This document shows, in pieces, positions 39,807-50,718 of a stretch of DNA of 64,000 nt. Under the pieces are notes generated by a model. It made no database searches. It saw only the letters and a list, made by a program, of their open reading frames with translations, and was not told the DNA's origin. Numbering within the stretch: the stretch's first letter is position 1; each line of letters opens with the position of its first letter. A program made the translations under genes and the position numbers. The stretch spans positions 20,629,001 to 20,693,000 of the forward strand of contig NC_061779.1 of NCBI RefSeq assembly GCF_022458985.1, in the 5' to 3' direction. The DNA is from Mugil cephalus. Taxonomy: Eukaryota > Chordata > Actinopteri > Mugiliformes > Mugilidae.

Positions 39807-39957
39807 ACAGACTGAGTGGGAATGAGCCATGACGGCCCACTGCAGGCCTCCACATTGCTGACTCCTCTGTAGTGGTCTGCCTGGGCAGCCCTGCCTCACA
39901 AAAGTGGAGTGCATATTTATACAGTTTCCTGAAATGGGATGTTCTGTATATAGCCGT
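39807..39957 (-). repeat. 151-bp inverted repeat, arm 2
   Basis: Reverse complement of 37891-38041 with one mismatch. The flanks outside the 151 bases do not match, and the spacer is about 1.77 kb. Confidence 0.92.
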
Positions 39958-40243
39958 CAGAGCAGCAGGCTCGCAGCTGGGATGAAAACAACCATGCCTA
40001 GCCCCGTTCCCTCAGACCCGCCCCAGGAATCAAACCTATGAAGCCCAAAATGATCACTTTAAAGCTGGGTGTAGGTGCAGCAGTGGAACCGCGAGGTCCA
40101 TTAGAACGAGGTCTCTCTTCATGCCTGTGTTCATGAGCTAAGAGGAGATCTGGGAAAGAGCTAAGAACTGTTAGTAGATTTTGTGAAGGAGAACATTTGG
40201 GAAGATTTGTTTTCTAATGCCATACTGAGTTAACAGTATCTGG

Positions 40244-40249
40244 TTTATT
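40244..40249 (-). terminator. candidate poly(A) signal of ifitm5
   Basis: AATAAA on the minus strand, about 720 bases past the ifitm5 stop codon. No closer hexamer stands out in the run after the stop. Confidence 0.35.
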
Positions 40250-40966
40250 TAATTCACATACTACAATTTGAGAATAAGATAATGTAAAACAACAATATAG
40301 TAATACAAATACACAAACAGGGACAAAAATAGATGTATTCTGTAACAGTAATAAAATTCAACAAATGTTGAAAGATGTAAATGAATGATAGTCAGAGGGA
40401 GGTGAGTGTTGATTGTCCTTCGTGAAGTGGCTTGTCGTCATTTCAGGCTCTCTTTCAGATTTTGGCTCCACAGTCGCCTGTTCTCGCTTGTCTTTCTACC
40501 CTGACTAAAGATAATGTCATTCAAATTTCCACTCGACATAAATACAATAAATAACAAAAAGAGACACAGGGTGGCTGCTTGCTCAAACTGGTTTCAGCTC
40601 CTACTAGTCTCCTCTTCATGTCGGCCCAGATGTTCTATTTTGGGCTGATACTCAGTGTTTGGTCACATCTGTACTGTACATTTTCCACCAATGCTGACCT
40701 CTGACCCAAAGTAGTGATATATTGCTTTTACAGAACAAAAGAACAAGAGAAGCATGTATCATTGGTTTTAGGTCACTTGTTCAGAAATCGCATATGTTAT
40801 TAATTGCTTTTAGGTGTAACTGGTTCAATCTCCTCTTTTTATCTTCATGGACAGTCTGGTAACAAATCAACTTCAAATCAAATCAAATGGCCTCTCCTGA
40901 CAGTTAGTGTGAATGGGTTGAATTTGACGCCTGTTCTTGTTCATTTACCCCCCTTTTGCTTCTTAT

Positions 40967-42922
40967 CTACCAGCTGAACAGGTTCATGAAGTTTTGGAAG
41001 CCATCTTCTCCAAAAAAGTCAAAGGAGCCTTGAGAGGAGCCCAGGTGGACGAGCAGTAGGACGAGCAGGACGACGGCCAGGAGCGGAATCAGCAGGTTCC
41101 AGCCGGCTGCCAGGATGTTGTACCACTTGGCCTTGTCTGAGCACTCCTGGGCCAGCTGCAGGTTGCCCTGAGTCTTCTGATCCCTGGCCTACAAGAACGC
41201 ACACACAAACAATGACACGCATCAGCTGAAGGTAGTCTTAAGTAAAACACAGGAGAAGAGACACCTCATTCAGGAAAAAAAATGAAACAAAGGAAACTGG
41301 ACCTGTTTTCTGGAAAAGGTTTCAAAACTCATCCAAGTAGCTTTTCTACTTCTTAATGACTTGTGGGGAGAAGCTGCAATGTTGAGAAATGCAATCAAGA
41401 AAACCCAACCAGTCCATTCGCCTTTGTTTCAGCTTAGGTTTTGGATATGTGACTGAGAAGCCTCACAGGGATAACAATCACTTCGGTTTCATAATTGTTA
41501 AGAAAGCTGAAGACATGAAGGCTCTGTCTTTGCCACTACAAACAGTTCAACACATCTCGACCCACTATTCAGATTCAAGGCAGACCACAGTGACATGAAT
41601 CCTTAAGCTCCTGCTAAGAGTATCCATGCATTTTGGATCGAGCTGAGTTTTTGCCTAGCGCTCTCTAATTTCCCACAAGTAGTTGCCCATTAGAAAGATG
41701 CCAATTACGCCATTTTTAACTCCCCAGACGAGCAGCCAGTCACCGTCTTTAATTTTGAGTGCTGAGCCAATGGTGGGCCTGTGATTCAAGGCTGCACCCA
41801 GAAAGAAAATGCTTAAATGAAGGGTGTACACACCCTTTTGCGGTGAGTTTTTCAGAAACCTTTTTGTTCAGGTAGTTGTGCAGTGTTTCAGTTCTACTTC
41901 ACACACAGCATTTTCAAAGACCTTTATGCTGGTTTTAAGTTCATGTTCCTTTTTTTTTTTTTTTTTTTTTTTCTCAAACTACATTCCTGTGGTACACCAA
42001 CCCTCTGCTGTGTGTGTTGTCGGACTAGAGAAAAAAATATTCAAAATATATTGCTTTGATCTATTTGACAAGTCTTTATTTTCTATCCATAAGACAGCCA
42101 AAAGTTTTCTGAACAGAGCATTTACTTAGTGAAAGGAAAGAAAAATCAATCACTTTGTTGAAACTGTTTGTCCCTCTAATCCATTTTTTATTTTTTATTT
42201 TTTTGCTCAATTAAGACAAAAAATGTAATGTTTGGTTGGGTTCTACTTGTTCTTTCAAAACTATTGTACTATTGTAATGCTACTATTCATCTGTCCTTCA
42301 TTTCCCAATGTGGCAATGCCACATCATGTCTATTGTCTTATAGCTGTTCTTGCTTAGTTGGTCGACCTTTTCTCTGCAACTACAAAATTATTATAGCAAT
42401 ACTACGTTGCCCAAGACAGGCACTGATTAAATATCTTTTTAATGTTGCATACTATCAACTATGTCTGGTCAGTTGATGAATTAAAGGTGAAAATGTCACT
42501 AAAATCATAAAACGAATTTGAAGTTACAATCACCACTATTAAAGTCTTAAAATGTAAACACAACAGATTCCCCAGATTGAACGTTGTATTGTCAGGATCC
42601 TTCGATCAAACCGACTCTTCCCTGTTACCCTGCACGCTTCATAAAAGTGGTCCAGACTGAAATGTATGTGTAAGAAGTGTCACACAAAAGTTAAAAAAAG
42701 AGCACAAGGCCTCACCTTGATGGAGTAGATGAGCGCCATGAACCCCAGGCAGCAGAAGTTAACATACAAGGTGTTGCACAGTGACCAGATTAGATAGTCC
42801 CGGGGAGGATTCTTGCCAGCGTTGCCCATGTTCACCACAGTGGATCCAGCTGGTTTACGGGCAGACTTGCAGTTAGTGAGTGGGGTGCAGTCAGAAGGGA
42901 AGTTGTACGAATGGTTGTCCAT
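40967..42922 (-). CDS. ifitm5: interferon-induced transmembrane protein 5 (CD225/dispanin family)
   Basis: This is a small membrane protein of the IFITM family. In vertebrates IFITM5 is made in bone-forming cells and linked to mineralisation. Two coding exons are seen, 42922-42716 and 41188-40967, with a GT-AG intron and phase 0, giving 142 residues. The CD225 domain starts at PPRDYLIWSL (39-48) and includes the intramembrane NTLYVNFCCLGF. The conserved loop is YSIKARDQK (66-74), followed by KAKWYNILAAGW, and then the C-terminal membrane helix (about 101-118). The tail is acidic and aromatic. The SIKARDQK and KAK-YNILAA matches to mammalian IFITM5 as I remember it, and the two-exon structure, favour IFITM5 over IFITM1-3. 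Cys57 and Cys58 would be palmitoylated. The third usual Cys, in KAKCYN of human IFITM5, is Trp91 here. Confidence 0.88.
41286..41480. repeat. dispersed fish repeat in the ifitm5 intron
   Basis: The phrases 'ggtttcaaaactcatccaag', 'agcttttctacttcttaatg' and 'tgactgagaagcctcac' belong to a widespread fish repeat whose consensus has a 'gcttcttcacttctga' core. A related piece occurs at 48640-48720. It has no open frame of note. Confidence 0.4.
41950..41972. repeat. poly(T) run
   Basis: Uninterrupted run of 23 T in the ifitm5 intron. Confidence 0.9.
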
Positions 42923-43042
42923 GGTGAGCCTGTTTTCTTAAGATGATCCAAGGTTTTTGGGTGAATAGGTGGCTTCGTGAAGTGGCTTGCCTTCCAGATG
43001 CTTGGTCCCTCTTTGAAAAGTAGTGCCCCCCTGCGTGAGTAG

Positions 43043-43053
43043 GCTTATAAAGG
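43043..43053 (-). promoter_or_regulatory. TATA-like box of ifitm5
   Basis: CTTTATAAGCC on the minus strand lies about 120 bases before the ifitm5 ATG, a spacing that leaves a 5' UTR of roughly 90 bases. Confidence 0.45.
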
Positions 43054-43743
43054 CCCGTGGAGAGGGAGGTGACTGGGAGAGGACGCATGGGCAGGGTCCT
43101 TTAATACACAGCAGGTCTGTTATTATGTGGTCAGGCCTGAGAGAGACCGAAATAGAGATAGAGAGACGAAGACGGACCAAATGTTCTATGAGAGAGAAGA
43201 CACAGCAAGCACTGTAGATACATGAGAGCAGTGTAGTCAGTAATTCTACTACGCCTCAGCTTTCTTAGATCATTTCATTTCAACAGTATGTGTGGATCAG
43301 ATGGATGAGTTACTGTATATACAGTTATATGCTGTTCAAAGGCTTTGAAAGAGGTTTAGAAGAGTTCATTTGAAATGATGTCTGGGTTTTTGGTCACACA
43401 GGAGAGTGAGTGGGTTAAACATAGGTCACTGGATACATTCACGAAATATATGGATCTGCATTTCCACAGGGCTCAGTCAAGTCACCATCAAATTATCCAG
43501 CCTGAACACATCTGAAGCTTAAACTAGTTCTTTACTCAACAAATGTATTAGGAATCCAGTCATTCTAAGTCACACTGGAAAATCCAAGTTCAGCCCCCAA
43601 CTTTGCTGTGGGTGACCAATAAGGATTACTCATAATCTTGCAGATTTCTCCAAACATTGCAATGATTGGGGAAATTTTTGTCTCACAAAAAGAGCAGCCT
43701 AAGATGTCCAGAGCAATCCTATTATCATTAATATTATCTCTGC

Positions 43744-43769
43744 TTTTTTTTTTTTTTTTTTTTTTTTTT
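43744..43769. repeat. poly(T) run
   Basis: Uninterrupted run of 26 T in intergenic DNA. Confidence 0.9.
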
Positions 43770-44138
43770 CTGGTTGGCTGTTAACAATTATTAACAATAT
43801 GGACTGTATCAACATCAGGCTCTTTCTTGAATCAATATTTCACTATTTCTTGATCACATATTTAAAAAAAAAACAAAACAAAAACTGTAATTATTAGACA
43901 CCTATGTCTTCTAACACCAGCAACACTGTGTTATTACCATGGTGATGGTGCCCCCCAGCTGCTGCTGTCATGTTGAATTGGATGGTGAATGGTTGCTCCC
44001 TTGTTTCTGTGTACACCTATATACATATTTTTGAATAGGATGAGGAGAACTGTTATCTCGAAAACAAATATAACTGGCTTACATGAGCAGGCAACCACAT
44101 ACCACGACATCCACATTAATTTTCAAGATATTTCCATG

Positions 44139-44156
44139 AAAAAAAAAAAAAAAAAA
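44139..44156 (-). terminator. Pol III terminator of the tRNA
   Basis: On the minus strand an 18-base T run begins two bases after the tRNA 3' end (one intervening base is G). That is ample for RNA polymerase III termination. Confidence 0.8.
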
Positions 44157-44157
44157 C

Positions 44158-44229
44158 TAGCAGAGGATGGTTTCGATCCATCGACCTCTGGGTTATGGGC
44201 CCAGCACGCTTCCGCTGCGCCACTCTGCT
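44158..44229 (-). tRNA. initiator tRNA-Met (CAT anticodon)
   Basis: The 72-base minus-strand sequence begins AGCAGAGTGGCGCAGCGGAA and reads GGGCCCATAACCC across the anticodon stem-loop, with CAT as anticodon. It ends with the T arm GGTCGATGGATCGAAACCATC and the acceptor strand CTCTGCTA pairing with AGCAGAG. The A1-containing acceptor end, the AGCGGAAGCG D arm and GATCGAAAC (instead of TTCGAAT) in the T loop are the marks of the eukaryotic initiator rather than elongator tRNA-Met. Internal A and B boxes serve as its promoter. No intron is present and it looks functional. Confidence 0.98.
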
Positions 44230-44704
44230 CACACGGTGCAAACAGGGCGGAAAAGAACATTTTATGGAATACATCATATGTCGGGTTATTTCAGTCTTTG
44301 TCTTTTGTTCCATGCTCCCTTTGTTGTGCCTACGAATTTACTCTTGTTCTCTGTGGGAACACAGCACATAATAGATGAACGTAGCCTCTGCGGTCTGTGG
44401 AGATATTGTGAAAGTGGTTAAGCGTAAATACCTTTGAATGTCCAGCAGAGGGCGACTCTTCGGCAGAGGAATACAACAGTTCAACCGCAAATCGAGGAAA
44501 ATTGACCTTCAGTCCAACATAAACGAAAGAAAACATTGTACGTTTTACGTGTAAACCTTTCAAAGGAATGTATTTTTATAACTTTGCTCTTTTATTGTTG
44601 TTAATATAGTATAAAACAGAAAGTGGGAAAAAGATCTTTTAATATATGAAAATGTTTAGGAACAGTTACATCACAACAATAACTGAATGGGATACAAGAC
44701 CTTT
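44230..44704. other. 3' flank of collectin A
   Basis: No gene is seen. A minus-strand AATAAA at 44591-44596, about 110 bases past the collectin A stop, is the likely poly(A) signal. Confidence 0.5.
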
Positions 44705-47700
44705 CTAGAACTGACAAACTATGTAAGCATTCAGGGAACATTCACGTGTCACTCTCCAGAGGCCGTTTTCTGTCATCATGGTGCAGCCTGTATCCTCCAT
44801 GGATTTGTCTGGCTGTCCTTCTCCCCACTCGGTGAAGGTCAGAGGTCGGTTTTTCATATCAACCTCAAAGTTCCCCTCTGATTTTTTATCGTTGACGTTA
44901 AGCCAGATCAATTTGTTGCCATCGTCAAACACTTGAGTCAGCATGCTGCTCTCTTCCTCGTTTTTGGGCAGAGCCAGCTCTAAGCCTTGTTGGGAGCAGA
45001 ACTCTACAGCCTTGGAGAAAGAGCCTCTCTCTTTCTTGGACACGAAGTATTTCTGACCAACTCTCCGGGCAAAGTCAAAGTTCAGAGCTGAAAATATAAG
45101 GCAGAAAATCAGTAATAAACAAGCAAATGAAACCATTTGTTTTTTAGAAACACAAACTAGTTTTGTCACCTTGGCCTCCAGGTTCATGTTTATTACTCCT
45201 TTGACATTAAAATATTATTATTTCAGCAACACTATACTTTCACACATTTACGTATTACTCAGTCTTTAAGTAACAAAGTTCAAACGTTACAGTGTTTTCA
45301 ATTTTGCATGTTGGAATGAGCCACGAATATTTTCAGTCTCTTAGGACCTCATAAAAGGATAACCACTTCTCCTGACTGGTGAACATAGCTGAGAACGCTT
45401 AATTAATATCTATCATTACAATGCTCACCACTATACGAAAATGTTATACCAAATATCAACTGGCCACTCAGAAAGCCTCTGTTGTTGCCTCGTTGTCTGG
45501 TTTACTGGTGAGAAATGAGCTGTGCCTTACTTTGAGCAGAAGCTTGAACAACACATCTGGGATGTGAGACTTGTGATTTAATGTGTTTAACTTGTTAAGT
45601 CAAAAAGATTCTCTAATGTTCTTGGAAAACGCATCCCCAGAGTAATTGTGCAGCAAATGTAAAACCAAACACAACAGAACACAACAGAACTCAATAGTAG
45701 TCTACTACAAATCACACAATCATATCAGCAGCTCTCTTGGTTATTTTAAACAAATGCTGAAAACCTTAAGCTCCATGAAGCTAAGATTTATTGCAGGACT
45801 GTAATACTAAATTGCCTTGATTTTTGTATGTGAGTGTATGATATCTCAATTTGTTTTCACTCTGTTGGAGTTAGTGGAGCTACAGTCACACTCAGTTTTG
45901 ACTGTATATTTTGCAAAGAGAGCATTAATCTCACTCCACACAAGACAACAAACCCTAATTCACAACATGTCACTGATGTGATAGTAGTTGATAGGATTAA
46001 CATGGCCTGTTGGATGTTTTTGGTAAGGCTCTCAGCGAGGTCTCGGTGATAAAACTGACTCTGCTTTGTTCTAACACAGGGGTGTCAAACATGTGGCTCG
46101 GGGGCCGGAACTGGCCCCTTAGAAGGTCCAATATGGCCCCGCAGTATGAATTTGCACAGGAAGAAGAGAAAAAGAAGGATGGAGGAGCAGGACGAGATGA
46201 AGGAAGAATAGAAGAACAAGAAGAAAGAGGGGCAGAGGGAATGATGAGAAGGTGAAGTAGATGTGGAAGGGGGAGAGGAAGAAGGAAGAGGAGGCGTAGG
46301 AGTTGGGGTGGGAGGAGAATGAGAAGAAAGAGGAGAAGAAAATGGGAGGAAGGAGAAGAAGAAAGGAAGAGAAGTGGAGGAGGAGAAGGATGAGTAGATG
46401 GGGAAGGAGGAAAAGGAGAAAGAGTAGAAAAAGAAGGAAAAAGGGAAAGGTGAAGTGAGGACAATAGCAGGAGGAAAGGGAGGGGTGAAAAGAAGATGGT
46501 GCAAAAAATACATAGAAGACATTAACTGCAAATTTTTCAATAAAATTGGCACCTATTCCTTGTTTGTCCACAAGGTGTCACACTGTTTTTTAAGGAGTTA
46601 AGGGCATGACTACTTTAAACTCTGGTTTTAAGTGGTAAAACCCTGGTTTTAAGCAACTACACAGTGTATGGGGGAGATGTATGTAGATGTCAAACTGAGT
46701 ATATCTGGCCCCGACACTAAAATGACACCTCTGCTCTAAAGGTGCATAGTGTTTAAACTTGTTTATGTCTTAGCATAACACTGAACATACACTCATACAC
46801 CTTCTCACACGCACACTCACCCCTGCTGACAATCAAACAGACCAACAGTCCTTAAGACAATCACAATTTATGTGTGCCTTTAAGCTGGGGTCTCTGCAAA
46901 GTTTGTTATGTTCTCATAATGACAATAAAGACTCTTAACTCTTGATTTAACAAAAAGGATTCAATATAGTGTTCCCACAGGATACCTACCCTGGTCGACT
47001 TTGGCCATCCTCTCCATCAAGGTTTGGAGATCCCGGCTTAAGGCATCTGCATCAAACAGAATACATCTGGGTAAAAGGTTTAATCTTTATATAGTTTTTT
47101 TAAATTATCCTTTTTGTTTTCGTCTCTGCTCTAAAATGATATTTTGACTTGCTCCTCGTTACACAAAAGCAATGGGATAATAATAAAATGAGTTTCATAG
47201 ACATACTGTGTTCAGTATTTTGTGAATGTGAACTGAAATGGCATTGTGCTAAACGATAAAAATAAACACATTTGAAGAAATTACGTTACAGTTGCATACT
47301 GATGATGTAGCTCTTGTCTTTCATAGTGCAATTGCAGCATAAGCGTACAACAAAATACATTACCTTCACATCTTTCACATTCTCCGTGGTTTCCCATTTC
47401 TCCACGTCGTCCAGGTGGTCCAGGATATCCAACATCTCCTGGCATACCTTTGAGCAGAGCATGGAAGAAGACAATTTGTCTATGGACATTTCACTATAGC
47501 AGCCAGAAAAAACAATTCACACCAGTCGTACATCATTATTTTCATCATTGCTTGAATTCTTTGTATGAGAAGGGTAACCACTGACCTTTTTGACCTGGAA
47601 TTCCAGGGAAACCAGCCATTCCAGCTGACCCAGGAATCCCAGGGAATCCGACATCTCCCATGTCACCCTTAGGACCAGGAGGACTATGGATCTGACCGTA

Positions 47701-47751
47701 GCCAGTAGGAGTCATCAGGCAGAGGACGGAGAATAAGAGAAACAGCCTCAT
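44705..47751 (-). CDS. collectin A: mannose/hexose-binding-lectin-like protein, 229 aa
   Basis: This is a secreted collectin, a soluble pattern-recognition protein. Its family trimerises through a collagen stalk and neck, binds microbial sugars and can activate lectin-pathway complement. Coding exons: 47751-47586, 47447-47364, 47046-46990, 45087-44705; introns GT-AG, phases 1, 1, 1. Residues 1-20 are a signal peptide ending TGYGQ. About 17-18 uninterrupted Gly-X-Y triplets follow, then a boundary with two Cys (GECERCED), a coiled-coil neck (about 84-102) and a C-type lectin domain (103-229). QPD sits at 194-196; four Cys (133, 204, 219, 227) would form the two disulfides. Where MBL has WND this has WRV (213-215), and the Glu of calcium site 2 is not conserved. 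The usual N-terminal Cys before the collagen is absent. A GT/AG-bounded non-coding first exon at about 48020-48110 precedes it. Intron 3 carries a hAT-like element. Confidence 0.92.
46077..46733. mobile_element. hAT-like non-autonomous element in collectin A intron 3
   Basis: The ends are inverted repeats. CAGGGGTGTCAAACATGTGG with a following 'ctcgggggcc' stands on the left. The right end is the complement of CAGAGGTGTCATTTTAGTGT with 'cggggcc'. Flanking 8-mers TTCTAACA and CTCTAAAG share TCTAA, consistent with a decayed 8-bp target duplication. There is no transposase. About half of the inside is an expanded purine tract. Confidence 0.6.
46156..46500. repeat. 345-bp polypurine (GGA/GAA)n tract
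   Basis: The plus strand is almost entirely A and G, with rare T and C breaks, in a non-uniform mix of GAA, GGA and GGAA units. It makes long Ser/Pro/Leu/Phe-rich false frames on the minus strand in all three phases. Such tracts can form triplex DNA. Confidence 0.9.
46780..46945 (+). repeat. LINE-type 3' tail
   Basis: The text ends 'tcataatgacaataaagact' and 'cttaactcttgatt', a common fish LINE 3' end, following CA-rich text typical of LINE 3' untranslated parts. It is short, old and lies in intron 3 of collectin A. Confidence 0.4.
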
Positions 47752-49155
47752 CTTCTCTGCAACAGAAATATTTCATCATACCTCAACAATTCACATACTG
47801 AAATTAAATGAAAATATTCACTTCTGAATGGTTAACCACTGGTTTCCAGCATCTCAAAATGTAGAACACTGGAAATGGAATATTATTTAAGTGACATATT
47901 GACTGCTGTATTAGCTAAAATTCAAAATAAGTACATAATATGCATTACTTTAAAAAGCGGGAGCAGAATGTTGAAATGTCACAATAACACAAAGCATATA
48001 TAAATGGGAAGCAACTCACTGTGAAGCTTGGGCAATCTGCTGGTTGTCCTGTGTCTTCACTATCCCCAAAGTAAAATGACTGAGATATTAGGTAGAACTC
48101 ATGCACAGTGTGAGAGATTTGGTCCAAAGTAAGCAACAGATGCAAAGCCTCATGTGAGCTCTATCAGAAACAAAACACTCCCTCTCTTTTTGGACTGATC
48201 CTGAAGATTGTGACAAAAAAAATCATCTAAAATGTTGATTGGTTTCCAGCATCTTTCCTGAACCCTGGCTATGACTGGTTGTAGACAACCCAGAGCTGAT
48301 CTCACTGTGAGAATGAGGAAGGAGAGTTTGAAAGTTTGCTCAAGGGGACCAGAAACATTGCTTAACTCATTGTTAACATCGTCTCCCAAGGTTTGTGTTG
48401 AAAAGTGTACGAAAACTATGGCCAGACACAGATATTTCAGTTTTGGAATGTTTTGAACAACATCTGGGATGCGATATCCAGAGGACAGGAAGTGTATTTC
48501 ACAGATGTGACCAATGTGAAGAAATCAACAACTCTAAATAATTCTGAAAAACAACACGACTGTTTTCATATTGTCTATCGTGGTTCTGAGCAATCTCGGT
48601 CATGCTGCTGTATATCCAAAAACATTAAAGAAAGACAACGGTGCTTGTAGCGTTTCTTGAAGGCGTTTCAGCACTCATTGAATAGCTTCTTCACTTCTAA
48701 AGGACTGGTGGGTTTTCGTATCATTACAAATTGTTAACATTGAAAATGTGGCACGTTCAGATGGAAATTCACACTACACTGGAGCATTTTTATTCATCAA
48801 TGACAGAAAGTCGTAATTAGTTGCATTTGTTATCATGTTGCTTGGAGTTTATACCTAAACGTGCAGATAATCAGTCTAACGTGAAAATCAAATAAGGAAC
48901 CAAAGAAATTTGTCATTTTCACTTCTGCACCCATTTATTGTGTCATAGATATCTTTCCACAAAAAACACCACACCTGCAGCATTCTTTTTATTCTGCAAT
49001 CTTTGTATAGGAATATATGTATTCAGCAATAATAATGACAGGTTGCAGTTAAATTGTGATCATGTAAATTCAAATTTCTGAGCTGATGATATGACAATAC
49101 ATGCAAAGAGCAGTGGGGAAAATGTTTCGTTTGAAATATGGGATACAAGACCCTT
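47752..49155. other. spacer between collectins A and B
   Basis: It contains the non-coding first exon and promoter of A (separate entry) and the 3' flank of B. Minus-strand AATAAA hexamers at 48934-48939 and 48988-48993 are the likely poly(A) signals of B. A fragment of the dispersed repeat also seen in the ifitm5 intron is at 48640-48720. No other gene is seen. Confidence 0.5.
48020..48330 (-). promoter_or_regulatory. collectin A non-coding exon 1 and promoter
   Basis: A donor (GTGAGT on the minus strand at 48019-48014) ends a non-coding exon; the matching acceptor is a 'ctgttgcag' just 5 bases before the ATG. Upstream, about 250 bases match the same position in collectin B (51118-51450). 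The shared blocks include GGTCCAAAGTAAGCAACAGATG on the plus strand and TTTTTGGACTGAT. Also shared are TCTTTCCTGAACCCT and ACAACCCAGAGCTGA. On the minus strand the first block reads TTACTTTGGACC, which in B becomes TGTTTACTTTGG, a good forkhead/FOXA-type site. Liver control would suit an MBL gene but is inference. Confidence 0.55.
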
Positions 49156-50718
49156 CTAGAACTGACAAACAATGTAAGCATCCATTGAGCATTCACGTGT
49201 CACTCTCCAGAGGCCGTTTTCTGTCATCATGGTGCAGCCTGTATCCTCCACGGATTTGTCTGGCTGTCCTTCTCCCCACTTGGTGAAGGTCAGAGGTCGG
49301 TTTTTCATATCAACCTCAAAGTTCCCTTCTGCCTTTTTATCGTTGACGCTAAGCCAGATCAATTTGTTGCCATCGTCAAACACTTGAGTCAGCATGCTGT
49401 TCTCCTCTTCGCTCTGGGGCAGAGCCAGCTCTAAGCCTTGTTGGGAGCAGAACTCTACAGCCTTGGCGAAAGAGCCTCTCTCTTTCTTGGACACAAAGTA
49501 TTTCTGACCAACTCTCCGGGCAAAGTCAAAGTTTATAGCTGAAGAAAAAGAAGCATAATGAGACAAATGAAATTTAATATATCCCAAGTGTATTGCTGCA
49601 TGCCCCAATGTATATTGAATATATATATATATATACATACACACAGTATATATTCAATAAGGCAATTTAATGTTATGTAGTAGTGTGAAATGAATCATAA
49701 AGCAGCACAGTTTTTTTGTTGTGACATTCATATGTACTGCCTTGATGAGGATTCTTACCCAGCTCTAACTTTACAAGGCTGTCCTTCACGGCTTTGAGAT
49801 CGGGACACCTTAAAGAAGTCAAACCTGGATGGAACAGAGCCAGTTTTGTTAGCAACTGTTGCAACAACATGGAGGTTACATGTATAGATATGCAACTTCA
49901 ACAGTGACTTTTAATGACCATCTGATCACATCAAAACACACTCACATTTAAACAAAAGGAACTGGATTGTTGACATTAACACACTCATCCATATGGTAAT
50001 TTCAGTTCTAAATAACTGGTGAGGAGTAAAGGATTCCTTTCAACAGGAATATTTGTGGCTGGTGTCCACCAGACCAAACGCATCCAAACACATCTGACTA
50101 TTAACACCCTTAAACTTAACTGTAATAAGATTAATTTGCTCAGAGTAACCCACCTGTGGAGTTTTAAGAACACTGGTTGTAAATAAAATATGGGGTAGAG
50201 ATTGAAATATAGTGCGTTCAGTACTGTATTAGAAGCAATGAATCCAGTGTGACACATGATACACTTATGCAGTTGTCTTGACTTAATATCATATTATTGA
50301 AAGGACCTTACCATCGCATGCTACATGAGATCCAGCTGGTCCAGGTATCCCAGGTAGTCCAGGCCGTCCAATCAGTCCCCTTTCCCCTGAAGAGCAAAGA
50401 ACCAAATTATTGAAAATTGAAGGGTTGTGCAAAAAACAAACAAACAAACAAACAAAAAACAAGAAACAAAGCTGAAGCTTGGTCAGAAATAATATTCCTT
50501 GAAACACTGTTTTGGTGAAGTTGATAATACCCATTTTTTTGACCTTTTTGTCCTTCCATTCCAGTAAGACCAGGAGGTCCAGGTGGTCCACGAGGACCCG
50601 GAAACCCAGGCGGTCCCGTCTCTCCTTTCTCTCCTCTGAGACCAGGGAGACACGTAGGCTGACCGTAGCTTATAGAAGCCATCAGGCAGAGGATGCAGGA
50701 TAAGAGAAGCAGCTTCAT
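49156..50718 (-). CDS. collectin B: mannose/hexose-binding-lectin-like protein, 232 aa
   Basis: Sister of collectin A in the same four-exon form: 50718-50544, 50386-50312, 49824-49759, 49538-49156; all coding introns are phase 1 and GT-AG. The exon 1 donor is the weak gtcaaa, corresponding to gtcagt in A. The signal peptide is residues 1-20 (ending SISYGQ). One N-terminal Cys (PTCLPG) precedes 18 Gly-X-Y triplets. The collagen-neck boundary has two more Cys (HVACDG and LRCPD). The neck is short and hydrophobic. The lectin domain (106-232) is about 91 percent identical to that of A, with QPD at 197-199 and WRV at 216-218. The start was chosen at the Met that gives a clean signal peptide and matches the GAGAAG-ATG context of the other two genes; an upstream in-frame Met lies in the 5' intron. 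Confidence 0.92.
50431..50460. repeat. (CAAA)n repeat
   Basis: Short CAAA tetranucleotide run in intron 1 of collectin B. Confidence 0.9.

Larger units (their letters stand above)
36651..40243. other. intergenic, LINE-rich
   Basis: No gene is seen. It contains the LINE fragment and inverted repeat copies listed separately, a short (TAC/TAA)n tract at 38082-38112, and otherwise anonymous AT-rich DNA. Confidence 0.5.
42923..44138. other. ifitm5 upstream region, then anonymous DNA
   Basis: The first 150 bases are the ifitm5 5' UTR and promoter. The rest has no gene. It contains a 26-base T run at 43744-43769 and otherwise AT-rich DNA. Confidence 0.5.

Noticed and set aside
45997-46571. Three overlapping minus-strand frames of about 150 codons rich in Ser, Phe, Pro and Leu
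   Set aside because: They are the complement of a polypurine tract, open in all three phases because the tract lacks stop triplets.
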